Origin: Rubrivivax sp.
GTDB lineage: Bacteria > Pseudomonadota > Gammaproteobacteria > Burkholderiales > Burkholderiaceae_C
Direction: 5' to 3'
DNA length: 64,000 bases
NCBI GenBank assembly: GCA_027491255.1
Contig: JAIXWM010000177.1
Span: 1 to 64,000 of the forward strand
Below the pieces are notes generated by a model that did no database searches, had not been told where the DNA came from, and was given only the letters and a program-made list of their open reading frames with translations. The position numbers were made by a program, and so were the translations under genes. This document shows, piece by piece, positions 55,050 through 63,109 of this stretch (the stretch's first letter is position 1; each line of letters starts with the position of its first letter).

Positions 55050-56480
55050 TCAAGCCTCGCGCGCCATCGACGGCGACCAGCCCCGGGTCTTGCCCGGGTT
55101 CATCAGGCCCATCGGGTCGGCGCGCTTCTTGAACTCGATCTGCGAGGTGTCGATGGTCTTCATGCCGCCGTCCTCGATGGTGACGACGTGCGGGTTGAAG
55201 ATGGCGCAGCCATCGGATTCGATGCTGCGGATCAGCTCGTACTGGTGCTCGATGCCGCGCCAGCGCGTCAGCACCAGGCCGAAGGTCGCGTGACGGCCGT
55301 ACATCATCGCGAACTCCTGGTGCTGCCAGACCTCGTCGCCGAAGCGGGCCATCTGGCGCTCGACGATGGCGGGGTCGAAAGGCTGCGGGTAGGCCACCTG
55401 CAGATAGCTGAAGCCGCGGTCGACCTTCAGCACCTGCAGCGTGGTGTGGTTGTAGGCGCACTCGTAGGCCGGCGGCAGGCCGGCGGCCTCGGCCTCGGGC
55501 TCGCTCATCGCCATCGACACGGTGCCGCCGAGGCCGGCCACGAGCGCACGAAAGTCGGCCATCGCCTCCGGCGCCACCATCGCGAACATCGCGTGCCGGT
55601 CGGCCGGGAAGCGCGCGCCCAGCGCAGGGTAGTAGGGCGAGAAGCGCGCGTCCACGGCCGACAGCAGGAAGCTGCGCAACCCCTGCGCGCTCGCGGCCAT
55701 GCCCAGGTCCAGCACCTGGCGGTAGCGCGGGAAGAGCGCGATCGCGTGCACCCAGTCCACCGCCGGCGACAGCGCCACCTCGAGCTCGGTGATGATGCCG
55801 TTGGTGCCGTAGGCGTGGTGCACCTGCTGGATCTCGTCGCCCTCGAGCACGATGACGCGCGGCTCGGGCTCGACGGTGACGACGCGGCAGCGCAGCAGGT
55901 TGCCGCTGTCGCGCAGCACGCCGTGCAGCGTGGAGCCCACGCCGCCGAAGCCGCCGGCGATGAAACCCGCGATCGTGGCCACGCGCCAGGTGCTCGGCCA
56001 GATGCGCAGCGCCTGGCCGGTCTCGCGCACGGCGAGCTCGATGTCGTGCATGCGCGCGCCGCCCTGCACGCGCACCCGCCCAGGGGCGATGTCGAGCACG
56101 CGCTGCATGCCGGTGACATCGAGCACGAGCCCGCCCGTGAGCGGCACGCACTGCCCGTAGTTGCCGGTGCCACCGCCGCGCACCGTCAGCGCCAGGCGGT
56201 GGCGCGCCGCCACCGCGGCTGCCTGCACCACGTCCTCCTCGGTGCTGACGCGCACCACCAGATCGGCCACGCAGCCCTGCAGCGCCTCGCTCAGCGCCGG
56301 GCTGTACCAGTAGAAGTCCTTGGACAGCGCCTTGCGCTGGCGCGGCGTGGCGATCAGGTTCAGGCCCTGCAGTTCCTGCGTGACGCGGTCCCAGTCGGGG
56401 GCGACATTGACGCCGTGGTCGGCCGCGTGGCGCGAGGGCACCGGCGGGATTTCGAGCGTGGGGGTGAAGGCGGCGGTCAT
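55050..56480 (-). CDS. FAD-binding oxidoreductase (VAO/GlcD type)
   Basis: A 476-residue flavoprotein of the vanillyl-alcohol-oxidase/glycolate-oxidase fold. The FAD pyrophosphate loop is VRGGGTGNYGQCVPLTGGLV. GFIAGGFGGVGSTLHGVLRD and YGTNGIITELEVAL belong to the same domain, and LMNPGKTRGW is the typical C-terminal flavin contact. Relatives oxidise hydroxy acids or C-N/C-O bonds. The substrate is presumably an intermediate made by the two amidohydrolases of the operon (inference). It lies 98 bp after the amidohydrolase gene. Confidence 0.85.
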   Translation of the reverse strand: MTAAFTPTLEIPPVPSRHAADHGVNVAPDWDRVTQELQGLNLIATPRQRKALSKDFYWYSPALSEALQGCVADLVVRVSTEEDVVQAAAVAARHRLALTVRGGGTGNYGQCVPLTGGLVLDVTGMQRVLDIAPGRVRVQGGARMHDIELAVRETGQALRIWPSTWRVATIAGFIAGGFGGVGSTLHGVLRDSGNLLRCRVVTVEPEPRVIVLEGDEIQQVHHAYGTNGIITELEVALSPAVDWVHAIALFPRYRQVLDLGMAASAQGLRSFLLSAVDARFSPYYPALGARFPADRHAMFAMVAPEAMADFRALVAGLGGTVSMAMSEPEAEAAGLPPAYECAYNHTTLQVLKVDRGFSYLQVAYPQPFDPAIVERQMARFGDEVWQHQEFAMMYGRHATFGLVLTRWRGIEHQYELIRSIESDGCAIFNPHVVTIEDGGMKTIDTSQIEFKKRADPMGLMNPGKTRGWSPSMAREA

Positions 56481-56578
56481 GGAGTGGGCGGGTTCTCGGC
56501 GGGGTACGCGCGCGCCGACATGCGCAACGATGCAGGCCAGGTGGGCGGGCGCAGCAAGGTCCCCTCGAGCTTCATGTT

Positions 56579-57919
56579 TCAGGGCCGCAGGCCGTCGAGC
56601 TCGCGGAAATCGGGCGGCGCGGCCTCGGCGCCGGCCAGCAGCCGGCCGGCGCGCACGACGCGGCGGCCGTGGGCCGCTCGGCCGACGACCTCGACGCTGC
56701 TGCGGCCGGGGTGGATGACCAGATCGGCCGGCGCGCCCGGGCGCAGTACGCCGTCCCAGGCCAGGCCCAGCGCGGCCGCGCCCTGGCGCGTGACGGTGTC
56801 GGCCCAGTCGCGCACCGGCTCGTCCAGGTGGGCGGCCATCGCCGCCAGCGCCAGGGTCTGCAACGGGTCGAGGTCGCCGCCGGGGAAGAAGGGGTCGCGG
56901 TGGTTGTCGGACGCGAAGGCCAGCGGGATGCCGCGCGCGCGCGCCTCGTGCACCGGCAGCAGCCCGCGCCGGCCGGGCGTGCGCCTGCCGCCGTGCGCCG
57001 GATCGCTGGCGTTGTCCTGCAGGTACAGATTGGTCCAGGGCAGGCTGACGAGGCCCAGGCCGCTGGCGGCCACGTCGTCGAGCAGCGCGTCGCGCTCGCC
57101 GGGTTCGAGCACGCCGAGCACGCAGCAGTGGCCGCAGACGGTGCGCGCGCCCCAGCCGCGCTCGCGCGCGAGCCGCGCGACGTGCGGCAGGTTCGGGCGC
57201 GGCGGGTTCAGGTGCTCATCGATGTGGAAGTCCAGCCGCAGGCCATGCCGCTCGGCGAGCTCGAAAGCGCGCGGCAGCAGGTGCACCGGCGCGCCGGGGT
57301 AGACAAACCAGCCGAGCACGCCGCGGCCTTCGGCCACCGCGGCGGCGATGGTGGCGGCGCGCGCCGGGTTCTCGAGTTCGGCGATCGAGGCCAGCGAGGT
57401 GATGACAAGCTCGACGCGGCCGGCCCAGCGCGCGCGCAGGTCCTGCAGCACGCGCCAGGCCAGCGGGCCCTCGGGCTGCGACCAGTCGCAGTAGCTGTTG
57501 AGCGCGCGCGTGCCGTGGGCGTAGGCGGTGCGCAGCGCGAAGTCCATGCGCCGCTCGAGCTCGGCCGCCGACCAGTGGCCGTAGTCGCCGCGCACGAGCG
57601 CGATCGCTGCGAACAAGTCACGCTCGGGCGCCAGCCCGGCGGCGCACAGGTCACCCTTGTCCAGGTGGGTGTGCGCATCGACGAAGGCCGACAGCACGGT
57701 CGAGCCGTCGAGATCCAGCACGGGGATGTCGCTCGCCGGCCGCGCGTCGAACTCGGCCTGCTGCAGCACCTGCGCGATCTGGCCGTCCTGCAGTTGCAAG
57801 GCCACGAGGCCGGGCGTGGCGAAGTCGCGCAGGGAGGGCGGGACGTTGGCGCGGGACAGCCAGACCCGGGGGGGCAGCGGGGGCTGGCCGATCTCACCCT
57901 GGAACGGAAACTGGCTCAT
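56579..57919 (-). CDS. Cytosine-deaminase-like amidohydrolase
   Basis: A 446-residue metal-dependent hydrolase of the CodA/AtzC branch. The N-terminal site is LSAFVDAHTHLDKGDLC. Then come RLDFHIDEHLNPP (metal His plus catalytic Glu region), TVCGHCCVLGVL, and ASDNHRDPFFPGGDLDPLQT, equivalent to the Asp loop of cytosine deaminase. ATG 57919 (MSQFPFQGEIGQ) is the first plausible start. It deaminates or opens an N-heterocycle in known relatives; the exact substrate is open. Confidence 0.85.
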   Translation of the reverse strand: MSQFPFQGEIGQPPLPPRVWLSRANVPPSLRDFATPGLVALQLQDGQIAQVLQQAEFDARPASDIPVLDLDGSTVLSAFVDAHTHLDKGDLCAAGLAPERDLFAAIALVRGDYGHWSAAELERRMDFALRTAYAHGTRALNSYCDWSQPEGPLAWRVLQDLRARWAGRVELVITSLASIAELENPARAATIAAAVAEGRGVLGWFVYPGAPVHLLPRAFELAERHGLRLDFHIDEHLNPPRPNLPHVARLARERGWGARTVCGHCCVLGVLEPGERDALLDDVAASGLGLVSLPWTNLYLQDNASDPAHGGRRTPGRRGLLPVHEARARGIPLAFASDNHRDPFFPGGDLDPLQTLALAAMAAHLDEPVRDWADTVTRQGAAALGLAWDGVLRPGAPADLVIHPGRSSVEVVGRAAHGRRVVRAGRLLAGAEAAPPDFRELDGLRP

Positions 57920-58366
57920 GCGGTACCGGTGCGGGGGCTGTCGATGTGGTTCTGGCGGCGAGGCCATTTCCGAGGCGGACGTGCCAACGCCTCGCGAGCC
58001 AGCGGGCTGGGGTGACCCCCTCCGCTCATGCCCAAGGCAGGAGCCTTGGGCGCTCGCCAGGCACGAACAGTCCCCCGGACTGTTCGTGTCCGGGCTCGCT
58101 CCTCCGCCCTGGGCGGCGCCCAGGGCTCCCCCTTTACTTCGCTGCGGGGGTCACCCCCACCCGCTGGCAAGCTGCGCAAATGAAACGCCTGCGAAACAAG
58201 GCAAGCGCTGCCCGATGGGGCGCGGCGCCGTCCGTAGCGAAGTAAAGGAGGAGCCGGCGGCCGCCAGGCCGACGGCGGGGGACATGAGCGAAGGACGGCG
58301 CCGTGCTCCATCGGGCCAACCACAGAGCAGGCAAGCGAACAGAAAAGACCCCCCAGCCTCCCCACC
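57920..58366. repeat. Palindrome-rich spacer inside the operon
   Basis: 447 bp without a gene. It contains a perfect 12-bp-arm hairpin CACGAACAGTCC/GGACTGTTCGTG (58062-58088) and the CCTGGGC/GCCCAGG dyad near 58108-58124. It also holds a long inverted pair, CCTTTACTTCGCTGCGG at 58131 and CCGTAGCGAAGTAAAGG at 58232 (16 of 17 complementary). The structure looks like a compound repetitive element inserted between the permease and amidohydrolase genes. Confidence 0.7.
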
Positions 58367-59239
58367 TCACACCTCCCGCCGCATTTCGCTCTCGTGCCAG
58401 TGCCCGAGCAGCAGCTTGGCCAGCGCGGCGAAGACGATGAAGATCACGATGCCCAGCAGCGACACCAGCAGCAATGCCGCGAACATCATCGGGATCTCGG
58501 TGCGGAAGCTCGACTCCAGGATGCGCGAGGCCAGCCCCGTCTCGCGGCCGGCGGCGCCAGCGGTGAACTCGGCCACCACCGCGCCGATCAGGCTCAGGCC
58601 GCCGGCGATCTTCAGGCCGCCCAGGAAGTAGGGCAAGGCACTCGGCACCAGCAGCAGACGGAAGCGCTGCCAGGGCGTGGCGCCGTAGAGCTGGTACAGG
58701 TCGCGCAGGTTGCTGTCGGCGCTCTTCAGCCCGATCACCGTGTTCGACAGGATGGGGAAGAAGGCCACGATCCAGGCGCAGATCAGCAGCGCCGATGTCG
58801 TGGAGTCGACATAGATCAGGATCAGCGGCGCGATCGCGACGATGGGTGTGACCTGCAACACCACCGCGATCGGGAAGAGAGCGATCTCGACCCACTTCGA
58901 CAGCGCGAAGGCCATCGCGATCAGCACCCCGCCGACCACCGCTGCGCCGAGCGCCATCAACGTCAGCTTGACCGTGAACCACAGCGAAGGCGCGAGGTTG
59001 CCCCAGTTCTTGGCCAGCGTCTGCAGCACCAGGCTGGGCGCGGGCAGGATGTAGTGCGGGATCTCGTTGACGCGCACCAGCGCCTCCCAGCCCAGCAGCA
59101 GCAGCGAGACGATGAACAGCGGCAGGGCGATGCGGCCGACCGACTCCCGGCGCTGGGCACGTGCCAGCCGGTCGGCCGCCGGGTTGGGCTCGGCGGCTGC
59201 GGCTGCGGCAGCTTCGGCGGCGAGGGGCGAGGTGTTCAT
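58367..59239 (-). CDS. ABC transporter permease (SsuC/TauC type)
   Basis: A 290-residue inner-membrane permease with about six helices (first LPLFIVSLLLLGWEALVRV). The EAA-type coupling loop is YQLYGATPWQRFRLLLVPSALPYFLGGLK (shown as YGATPWQRFRLLLVPSALP). The family handles taurine, sulfonates, nitrate, thiamine precursors and pyrimidines. It pairs with the ATPase upstream (82 bp) and the binding protein at 53963. Confidence 0.92.
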   Translation of the reverse strand: MNTSPLAAEAAAAAAAEPNPAADRLARAQRRESVGRIALPLFIVSLLLLGWEALVRVNEIPHYILPAPSLVLQTLAKNWGNLAPSLWFTVKLTLMALGAAVVGGVLIAMAFALSKWVEIALFPIAVVLQVTPIVAIAPLILIYVDSTTSALLICAWIVAFFPILSNTVIGLKSADSNLRDLYQLYGATPWQRFRLLLVPSALPYFLGGLKIAGGLSLIGAVVAEFTAGAAGRETGLASRILESSFRTEIPMMFAALLLVSLLGIVIFIVFAALAKLLLGHWHESEMRREV

Positions 59240-59321
59240 CGGCAGGGGTGAGGCAGCGGTGGGCCGGGGCGACGCAGTGGGGTGAAGGGCGGCAGACAGG
59301 CGGACCGTGCGCTCGGGCCCT

Positions 59322-60131
59322 TCAGTGGTCCACCGCCACGCCGTCCATCGTGCCGTGCAGCGCGCGCTGGACGGCCTTGACGTGCTCGTTGTAGCGCGTG
59401 GACACCTGGAAGTCGCCGGCGCTGCGCGGGTAGGGCTCGTCGATGCAGATCTCGTCGATCACGCGCCCCGGGCGCGGCGCCATCACGACGATGCGGTTGG
59501 ACAGGTAGACCGATTCGTAGACGCTGTGCGTGACGAAGATGACGGTGAAGCGGTGCTCGCGCCAGATCGCGAGCAGGTCGTTGTTGAGCTTGCTGCGCGT
59601 CATCTCGTCCAGCGCGGCGAAGGGCTCGTCCATCAGCAGCAGCCGCGGGTGGGTGACGAGCGCGCGGGCGATCGACACCCGCATCTTCATGCCGCCCGAC
59701 AACTCGCGCGGGTAGACGCCGGCGAACTTCGACAGCCCCACCATCGCCAGCGCCTCGCGCACCTTGGCCTCGGCGGCCTCGCGCGACAGGCCGGCCAGCC
59801 GCAGCGGCAGCCAGACGTTGTCGAGCACCGTGGCCCAGGGCATCAGCGTCGGCTCCTGGAACACGAAGCCCAGGTCGCGGTCGATCTTCGGGGCATCGCC
59901 ACCGCGGCGCTGGTGCCAGGTCAGCGTGCCTGCGGTCGGCGCCGTCAGGCCGGCCACCAGGCGCAGCGCCGTGCTCTTGCCGCAGCCCGAGGGCCCGAGG
60001 AAGCTGACGAAGTCGTGCGCGCCGATCGCCAGGCTCATGTCCTGCAGCGCCAGCGTGCCGTTGGCAAAGCGCTTGCTGACGCGGTCCAGCGTCACCAACG
60101 GCACGGTGTCGGGGGCGGCGATGCTGCTCAT
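59322..60131 (-). CDS. ABC transporter ATP-binding protein
   Basis: A 269-residue ATPase. Walker A GPSGCGKST (about residue 46), Q-loop VFQEPTLMPW, signature LSGGMKMRVSIARAL, Walker B LLLMDEPFAALD and H-loop FVTHSVYES are all intact. The Met in the signature (LSGGM rather than LSGGQ) is common in the SsuB/TauB group. It starts four bases after the creatininase stop, so the two are coupled. Confidence 0.94.
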   Translation of the reverse strand: MSSIAAPDTVPLVTLDRVSKRFANGTLALQDMSLAIGAHDFVSFLGPSGCGKSTALRLVAGLTAPTAGTLTWHQRRGGDAPKIDRDLGFVFQEPTLMPWATVLDNVWLPLRLAGLSREAAEAKVREALAMVGLSKFAGVYPRELSGGMKMRVSIARALVTHPRLLLMDEPFAALDEMTRSKLNNDLLAIWREHRFTVIFVTHSVYESVYLSNRIVVMAPRPGRVIDEICIDEPYPRSAGDFQVSTRYNEHVKAVQRALHGTMDGVAVDH

Positions 60132-60135
60132 CGGC

Positions 60136-60951
60136 TCAGCTCCAGGGCGGCCGGTTGTCCAGCAGCGCCAGGTCGTGCCGCTGCACCTCGCGCAGCAGCT
60201 CGATGAAGCGGTCGCTGACGAAGTCGAGCACCGCACGGCCCTTGTCGGCCGTGGCCCGCGTGGCGTCACCGCAGGCGCCCTCGGGGTTCAGGTCCTGCGT
60301 CTGCCAGCCCAGCTTGCCGGTGGGCGTGATGCTGAGGAAGCGGTTCTCCTCGGCCAGGCGCTCGGTGAGCGAGCGGAAGTGGCGCGCATGCTGCATCTGC
60401 ACCGTCTGCGGCGCCAGCGCCAGCATGACCGAGGTCTCCAGATCACCGGCGTGGATGCCGTGGCGCAGTTCGTGCTCGGTGAACATGCCGGCCGGCAGGC
60501 CCAGCGTGTACCAGTTCGCCGCCACCACCATCATCGCGTGGCGCTCGCGCAGGTCGCGCGTGACGATGTCCATCACGTTCATCTGCCCGCCGTGGGCGTT
60601 GAAGAACACGAGCTTGCGCACCCCCGCGCGCGCCACGCTCGCGCCGATGTCCATCCACAGCGCCATCAGCGTCTGCGCCGACAGCGTCACCGTGCCCGGG
60701 TACAGCGAGTGCTCGTTGCTCTTGCCGTAGGCCGTGGGCGGCAGGAAGAGCACCGGCAGGTCGTCGGGCAGCTTGGGCAGCGTGGCCGCGACCACACCCT
60801 CGATCGTGGCGATGTCGGTGGAGATCGGCATGTGCGGGCCGTGCTGCTCCACCGCGCCCACCGGCAGCACCGCGATCAGATCGCCGCGCGGCAGGCGCGA
60901 GAACTGCTCGCTCGTGTAGTCGATCCAGCGGCGGCTGTGCCAGAGGCTCAC
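60136..60951 (-). CDS. Creatininase-family amidohydrolase
   Basis: A 271-residue cytosolic metalloenzyme opening cyclic amides. The metal motif GAVEQHGPHMPISTD (Glu, His, Asp ligands) starts near residue 32. FFNAHGGQMNV corresponds to the NGHGGN motif with Ala and Gln replacements, and IHAGDLETSVML holds the last Glu ligand. Relatives cleave creatinine and formamidopyrimidine-type rings. First gene of the operon; two RutR-box-like palindromes lie 50-170 bp upstream. Confidence 0.88.
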   Translation of the reverse strand: MSLWHSRRWIDYTSEQFSRLPRGDLIAVLPVGAVEQHGPHMPISTDIATIEGVVAATLPKLPDDLPVLFLPPTAYGKSNEHSLYPGTVTLSAQTLMALWMDIGASVARAGVRKLVFFNAHGGQMNVMDIVTRDLRERHAMMVVAANWYTLGLPAGMFTEHELRHGIHAGDLETSVMLALAPQTVQMQHARHFRSLTERLAEENRFLSITPTGKLGWQTQDLNPEGACGDATRATADKGRAVLDFVSDRFIELLREVQRHDLALLDNRPPWS

Positions 60952-61001
60952 GGAGGCTCCCAGGGTGGATGCGGATTGGCTTCGATCAGAATGAGACGCT
61001 A

Positions 61002-61024
61002 CCGGATCCTGACCGATTGGTCAG
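61002..61024 (+). promoter_or_regulatory. RutR-box-like operator, copy 1
   Basis: CTGACCGATTGGTCAG (61009-61024) is a perfect 6-bp dyad with 4-bp spacer, close to the known RutR box TTGACCANNTGGTCAA. It is preceded by CCGGATC. It stands 58 bp upstream of the creatininase ATG, where a repressor would block transcription. Confidence 0.72.
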
Positions 61025-61095
61025 TATCGAAAACACCTATGGCTGTCAAATACTGCGTGTCGCGTGGAATAACCCTTGTGGCGCACAGGACTTTT

Positions 61096-61118
61096 CTGAC
61101 CAGTCGATCAGGATCCGG
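61096..61118 (-). promoter_or_regulatory. RutR-box-like operator, copy 2
   Basis: Inverted second copy: read on the minus strand it is CCGGATCCTGATCGACTGG followed by TCAG, identical to copy 1 at 21 of 23 positions. The two centres are about 90 bp apart, roughly nine helical turns, which would allow looping between bound dimers. Confidence 0.7.
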
Positions 61119-61303
61119 CCACCCAAGGGCGCCGCAGCGCACCACGCTGTGCCGCTGGGTCCCGCGCGCCTGGCCATCACCCCGCGCATGTACCGGCGGC
61201 CCGGGTGGCCCCGGCGCTTTGCCAGCACATGACGCACACTTGCAAGCGTCGTGCCGGGCTCCGTCAGGCCGACCTGCACCGCCGACTGCGCCTCCTTCTC
61301 ATC

Positions 61304-62890
61304 ATGACGCCCACCGCCGCCTTCCGCTTCGACAACAGCTACGCGCGCGAACTTCCTGGCTGCTACGCGGCCGGCCGGCCGGCACCCGCACCCGAGCCCC
61401 GGCTGCTGTTCCTGAACCGGACGCTGGCGCAGGCCCTCGGGCTGGATGACGACGCGCTCGACGGCCCGGCCGGCGCGGCCCTGTTCGCCGGCAATGCCCT
61501 GCCCGAGGGGGCGCAGCCCATCGCCCAGGCCTATGCCGGGCATCAGTTCGGCGGCTTCTCGCCCCAGCTCGGCGACGGGCGGGCGCTGCTGATCGGCGAG
61601 GTCATCGACCGCCAGGGACAGCGTCACGACATCGCCTTCAAAGGCTCCGGGCGCACGGCCTACTCGCGCGGCGGCGACGGCAAGGCCGCCGTCGGGCCGA
61701 TGCTGCGCGAAGTTCTCATCGGCGAGGCCATGCACGCGCTGGGCATCCCGACGACGCGCGCGCTCGCCGTCGCAGCCACCGGCGAGCAGGTCTGGCGCGA
61801 ACGCGCCCTGCCCGGCGCCGTGCTGACCCGGGTGGCCTCGAGCCACCTGCGCGTGGGCACCTTCCAGTACTTCGCCGCGCGCGACGACACCGAGCGCCTG
61901 CAGCGCCTGCTCGACTACGCGATCGCGCGCCACGACCCGGCGCTGGCCGATGCGCCGCAGCCCGCGCTGGCGCTGCTGCAGGCGGTGGCGGGGCGCCAGG
62001 CGCGGCTGGTGGCGCAATGGATGAACGTCGGCTTCATCCACGGCGTGATGAACACCGACAACATGACGATCTCGGGCGAGACCATCGACTACGGCCCCTG
62101 CGCCTTCATGGAAGCCTACGACCCCGAGACGGTCTTCAGCTCGATCGACCACCAGGGCCGCTACGCCTATGGCAACCAGCCGCGCATCGCGCAGTGGAAC
62201 CTCGCGCGCCTGGCCGAGGCCCTGCTGCCGCTGATCCTGCCGCAGGACCATGCCGACGACGAGGCGGCGGTCGAGCGCGCGGTGGCCGACGCGACCGCGG
62301 TCATCGAGTCCTACCCGCGGCTGTTCGACACCGCGCTGCGCGCCGGCCAGCGTGCCAAGCTCGGCCTGCGGGCGCTCCCGGTCGTGACCGGCGAGGACCC
62401 CGCGGCCACCCTGGCCGACGACTGGCTCGCGCTGCTGCACCGGCACCAGGTAGACCACACACTCGGCTGGCGCCACCTGGCCGACGCCGCCGCGGGCGAC
62501 GAGACACCGGTGCGCGCGCTGTTCTCCGACCCCGCCGCGCTGCAGCCGTGGCTCGTGCGCTGGCGCGCCCTGTGCGCCGCCGACGACACCGCGATCACCT
62601 CGGGCGGCGGCGCATCATCCACGCCAGCCACCCCTGCGGCTGGCGAGCAAGCCTCGCCAGCGCACGCCCGCGCCGAGGCCATGCGCGCCGTCAACCCCTG
62701 GATCATCCCGCGCAACCACCGCGTCGAGGAGGCGCTCGCCGCCGCCAGCGAGCACGGCGACCTCGGCCCCTTCGAGCGCCTGCTGGCCGCACTGCGCCAA
62801 CCCTGGACCACCGACCCCGCGCTCGCACGCTACGCCGAACCCGCGCCGAGGGAGCTGACCGAGCGCTACCGGACCTTCTGCGGCACCTGA
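61304..62890 (+). CDS. selO: SelO-family protein adenylyltransferase (YdiU)
   Basis: A 528-residue pseudokinase-fold enzyme that AMPylates redox proteins. Family motifs: AQAYAGHQFGGFSPQLGDGRA (shown as AGHQFGGFSPQLGDGRA), DIAFKGSGRTAYSRGGDGKA with the nucleotide Lys, VNVGFIHGVMNTDNM-like GFIHGVMNTDNMTISGETID with the catalytic Asn/Asp, and DYGPCAFMEAYDP. ATG 61304 gives the usual FRFDNSYARELPG start. The bacterial C-terminal Cys is present as FCGT. The promoter region is shared with the divergent catabolic operon. Confidence 0.93.
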   Translation: MTPTAAFRFDNSYARELPGCYAAGRPAPAPEPRLLFLNRTLAQALGLDDDALDGPAGAALFAGNALPEGAQPIAQAYAGHQFGGFSPQLGDGRALLIGEVIDRQGQRHDIAFKGSGRTAYSRGGDGKAAVGPMLREVLIGEAMHALGIPTTRALAVAATGEQVWRERALPGAVLTRVASSHLRVGTFQYFAARDDTERLQRLLDYAIARHDPALADAPQPALALLQAVAGRQARLVAQWMNVGFIHGVMNTDNMTISGETIDYGPCAFMEAYDPETVFSSIDHQGRYAYGNQPRIAQWNLARLAEALLPLILPQDHADDEAAVERAVADATAVIESYPRLFDTALRAGQRAKLGLRALPVVTGEDPAATLADDWLALLHRHQVDHTLGWRHLADAAAGDETPVRALFSDPAALQPWLVRWRALCAADDTAITSGGGASSTPATPAAGEQASPAHARAEAMRAVNPWIIPRNHRVEEALAAASEHGDLGPFERLLAALRQPWTTDPALARYAEPAPRELTERYRTFCGT

Positions 62891-63109
62891 GCGCCCCAGG
62901 GCGAGGCTGCGAACAGCCCGCCCCCTTCACAGAGCAAGGGACCTTGGGGCGGCCTGACGCGGCGGCCGACGACAAGCAGGCAAGGACCTGTGGTGCAGGC
63001 CCGGGCTCCTGGCAAATCCCGATGGATCCGACGGTCCGGCTGGTCGGAAACTGCGCGGCACCCAGCCCGCTTCGGGGTCCAGGCCAGCGATGCAGAGGTG
63101 ATCGAAACC

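Larger units (their letters stand above)
60952..61303. promoter_or_regulatory. Control region of the RutR-like operon
   Basis: 352 bp between the divergent creatininase and selO genes, AT-richer than its surroundings near 60985-61100. It holds the two inverted operator copies and presumably both promoters. No gene is supported here. Confidence 0.55.
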
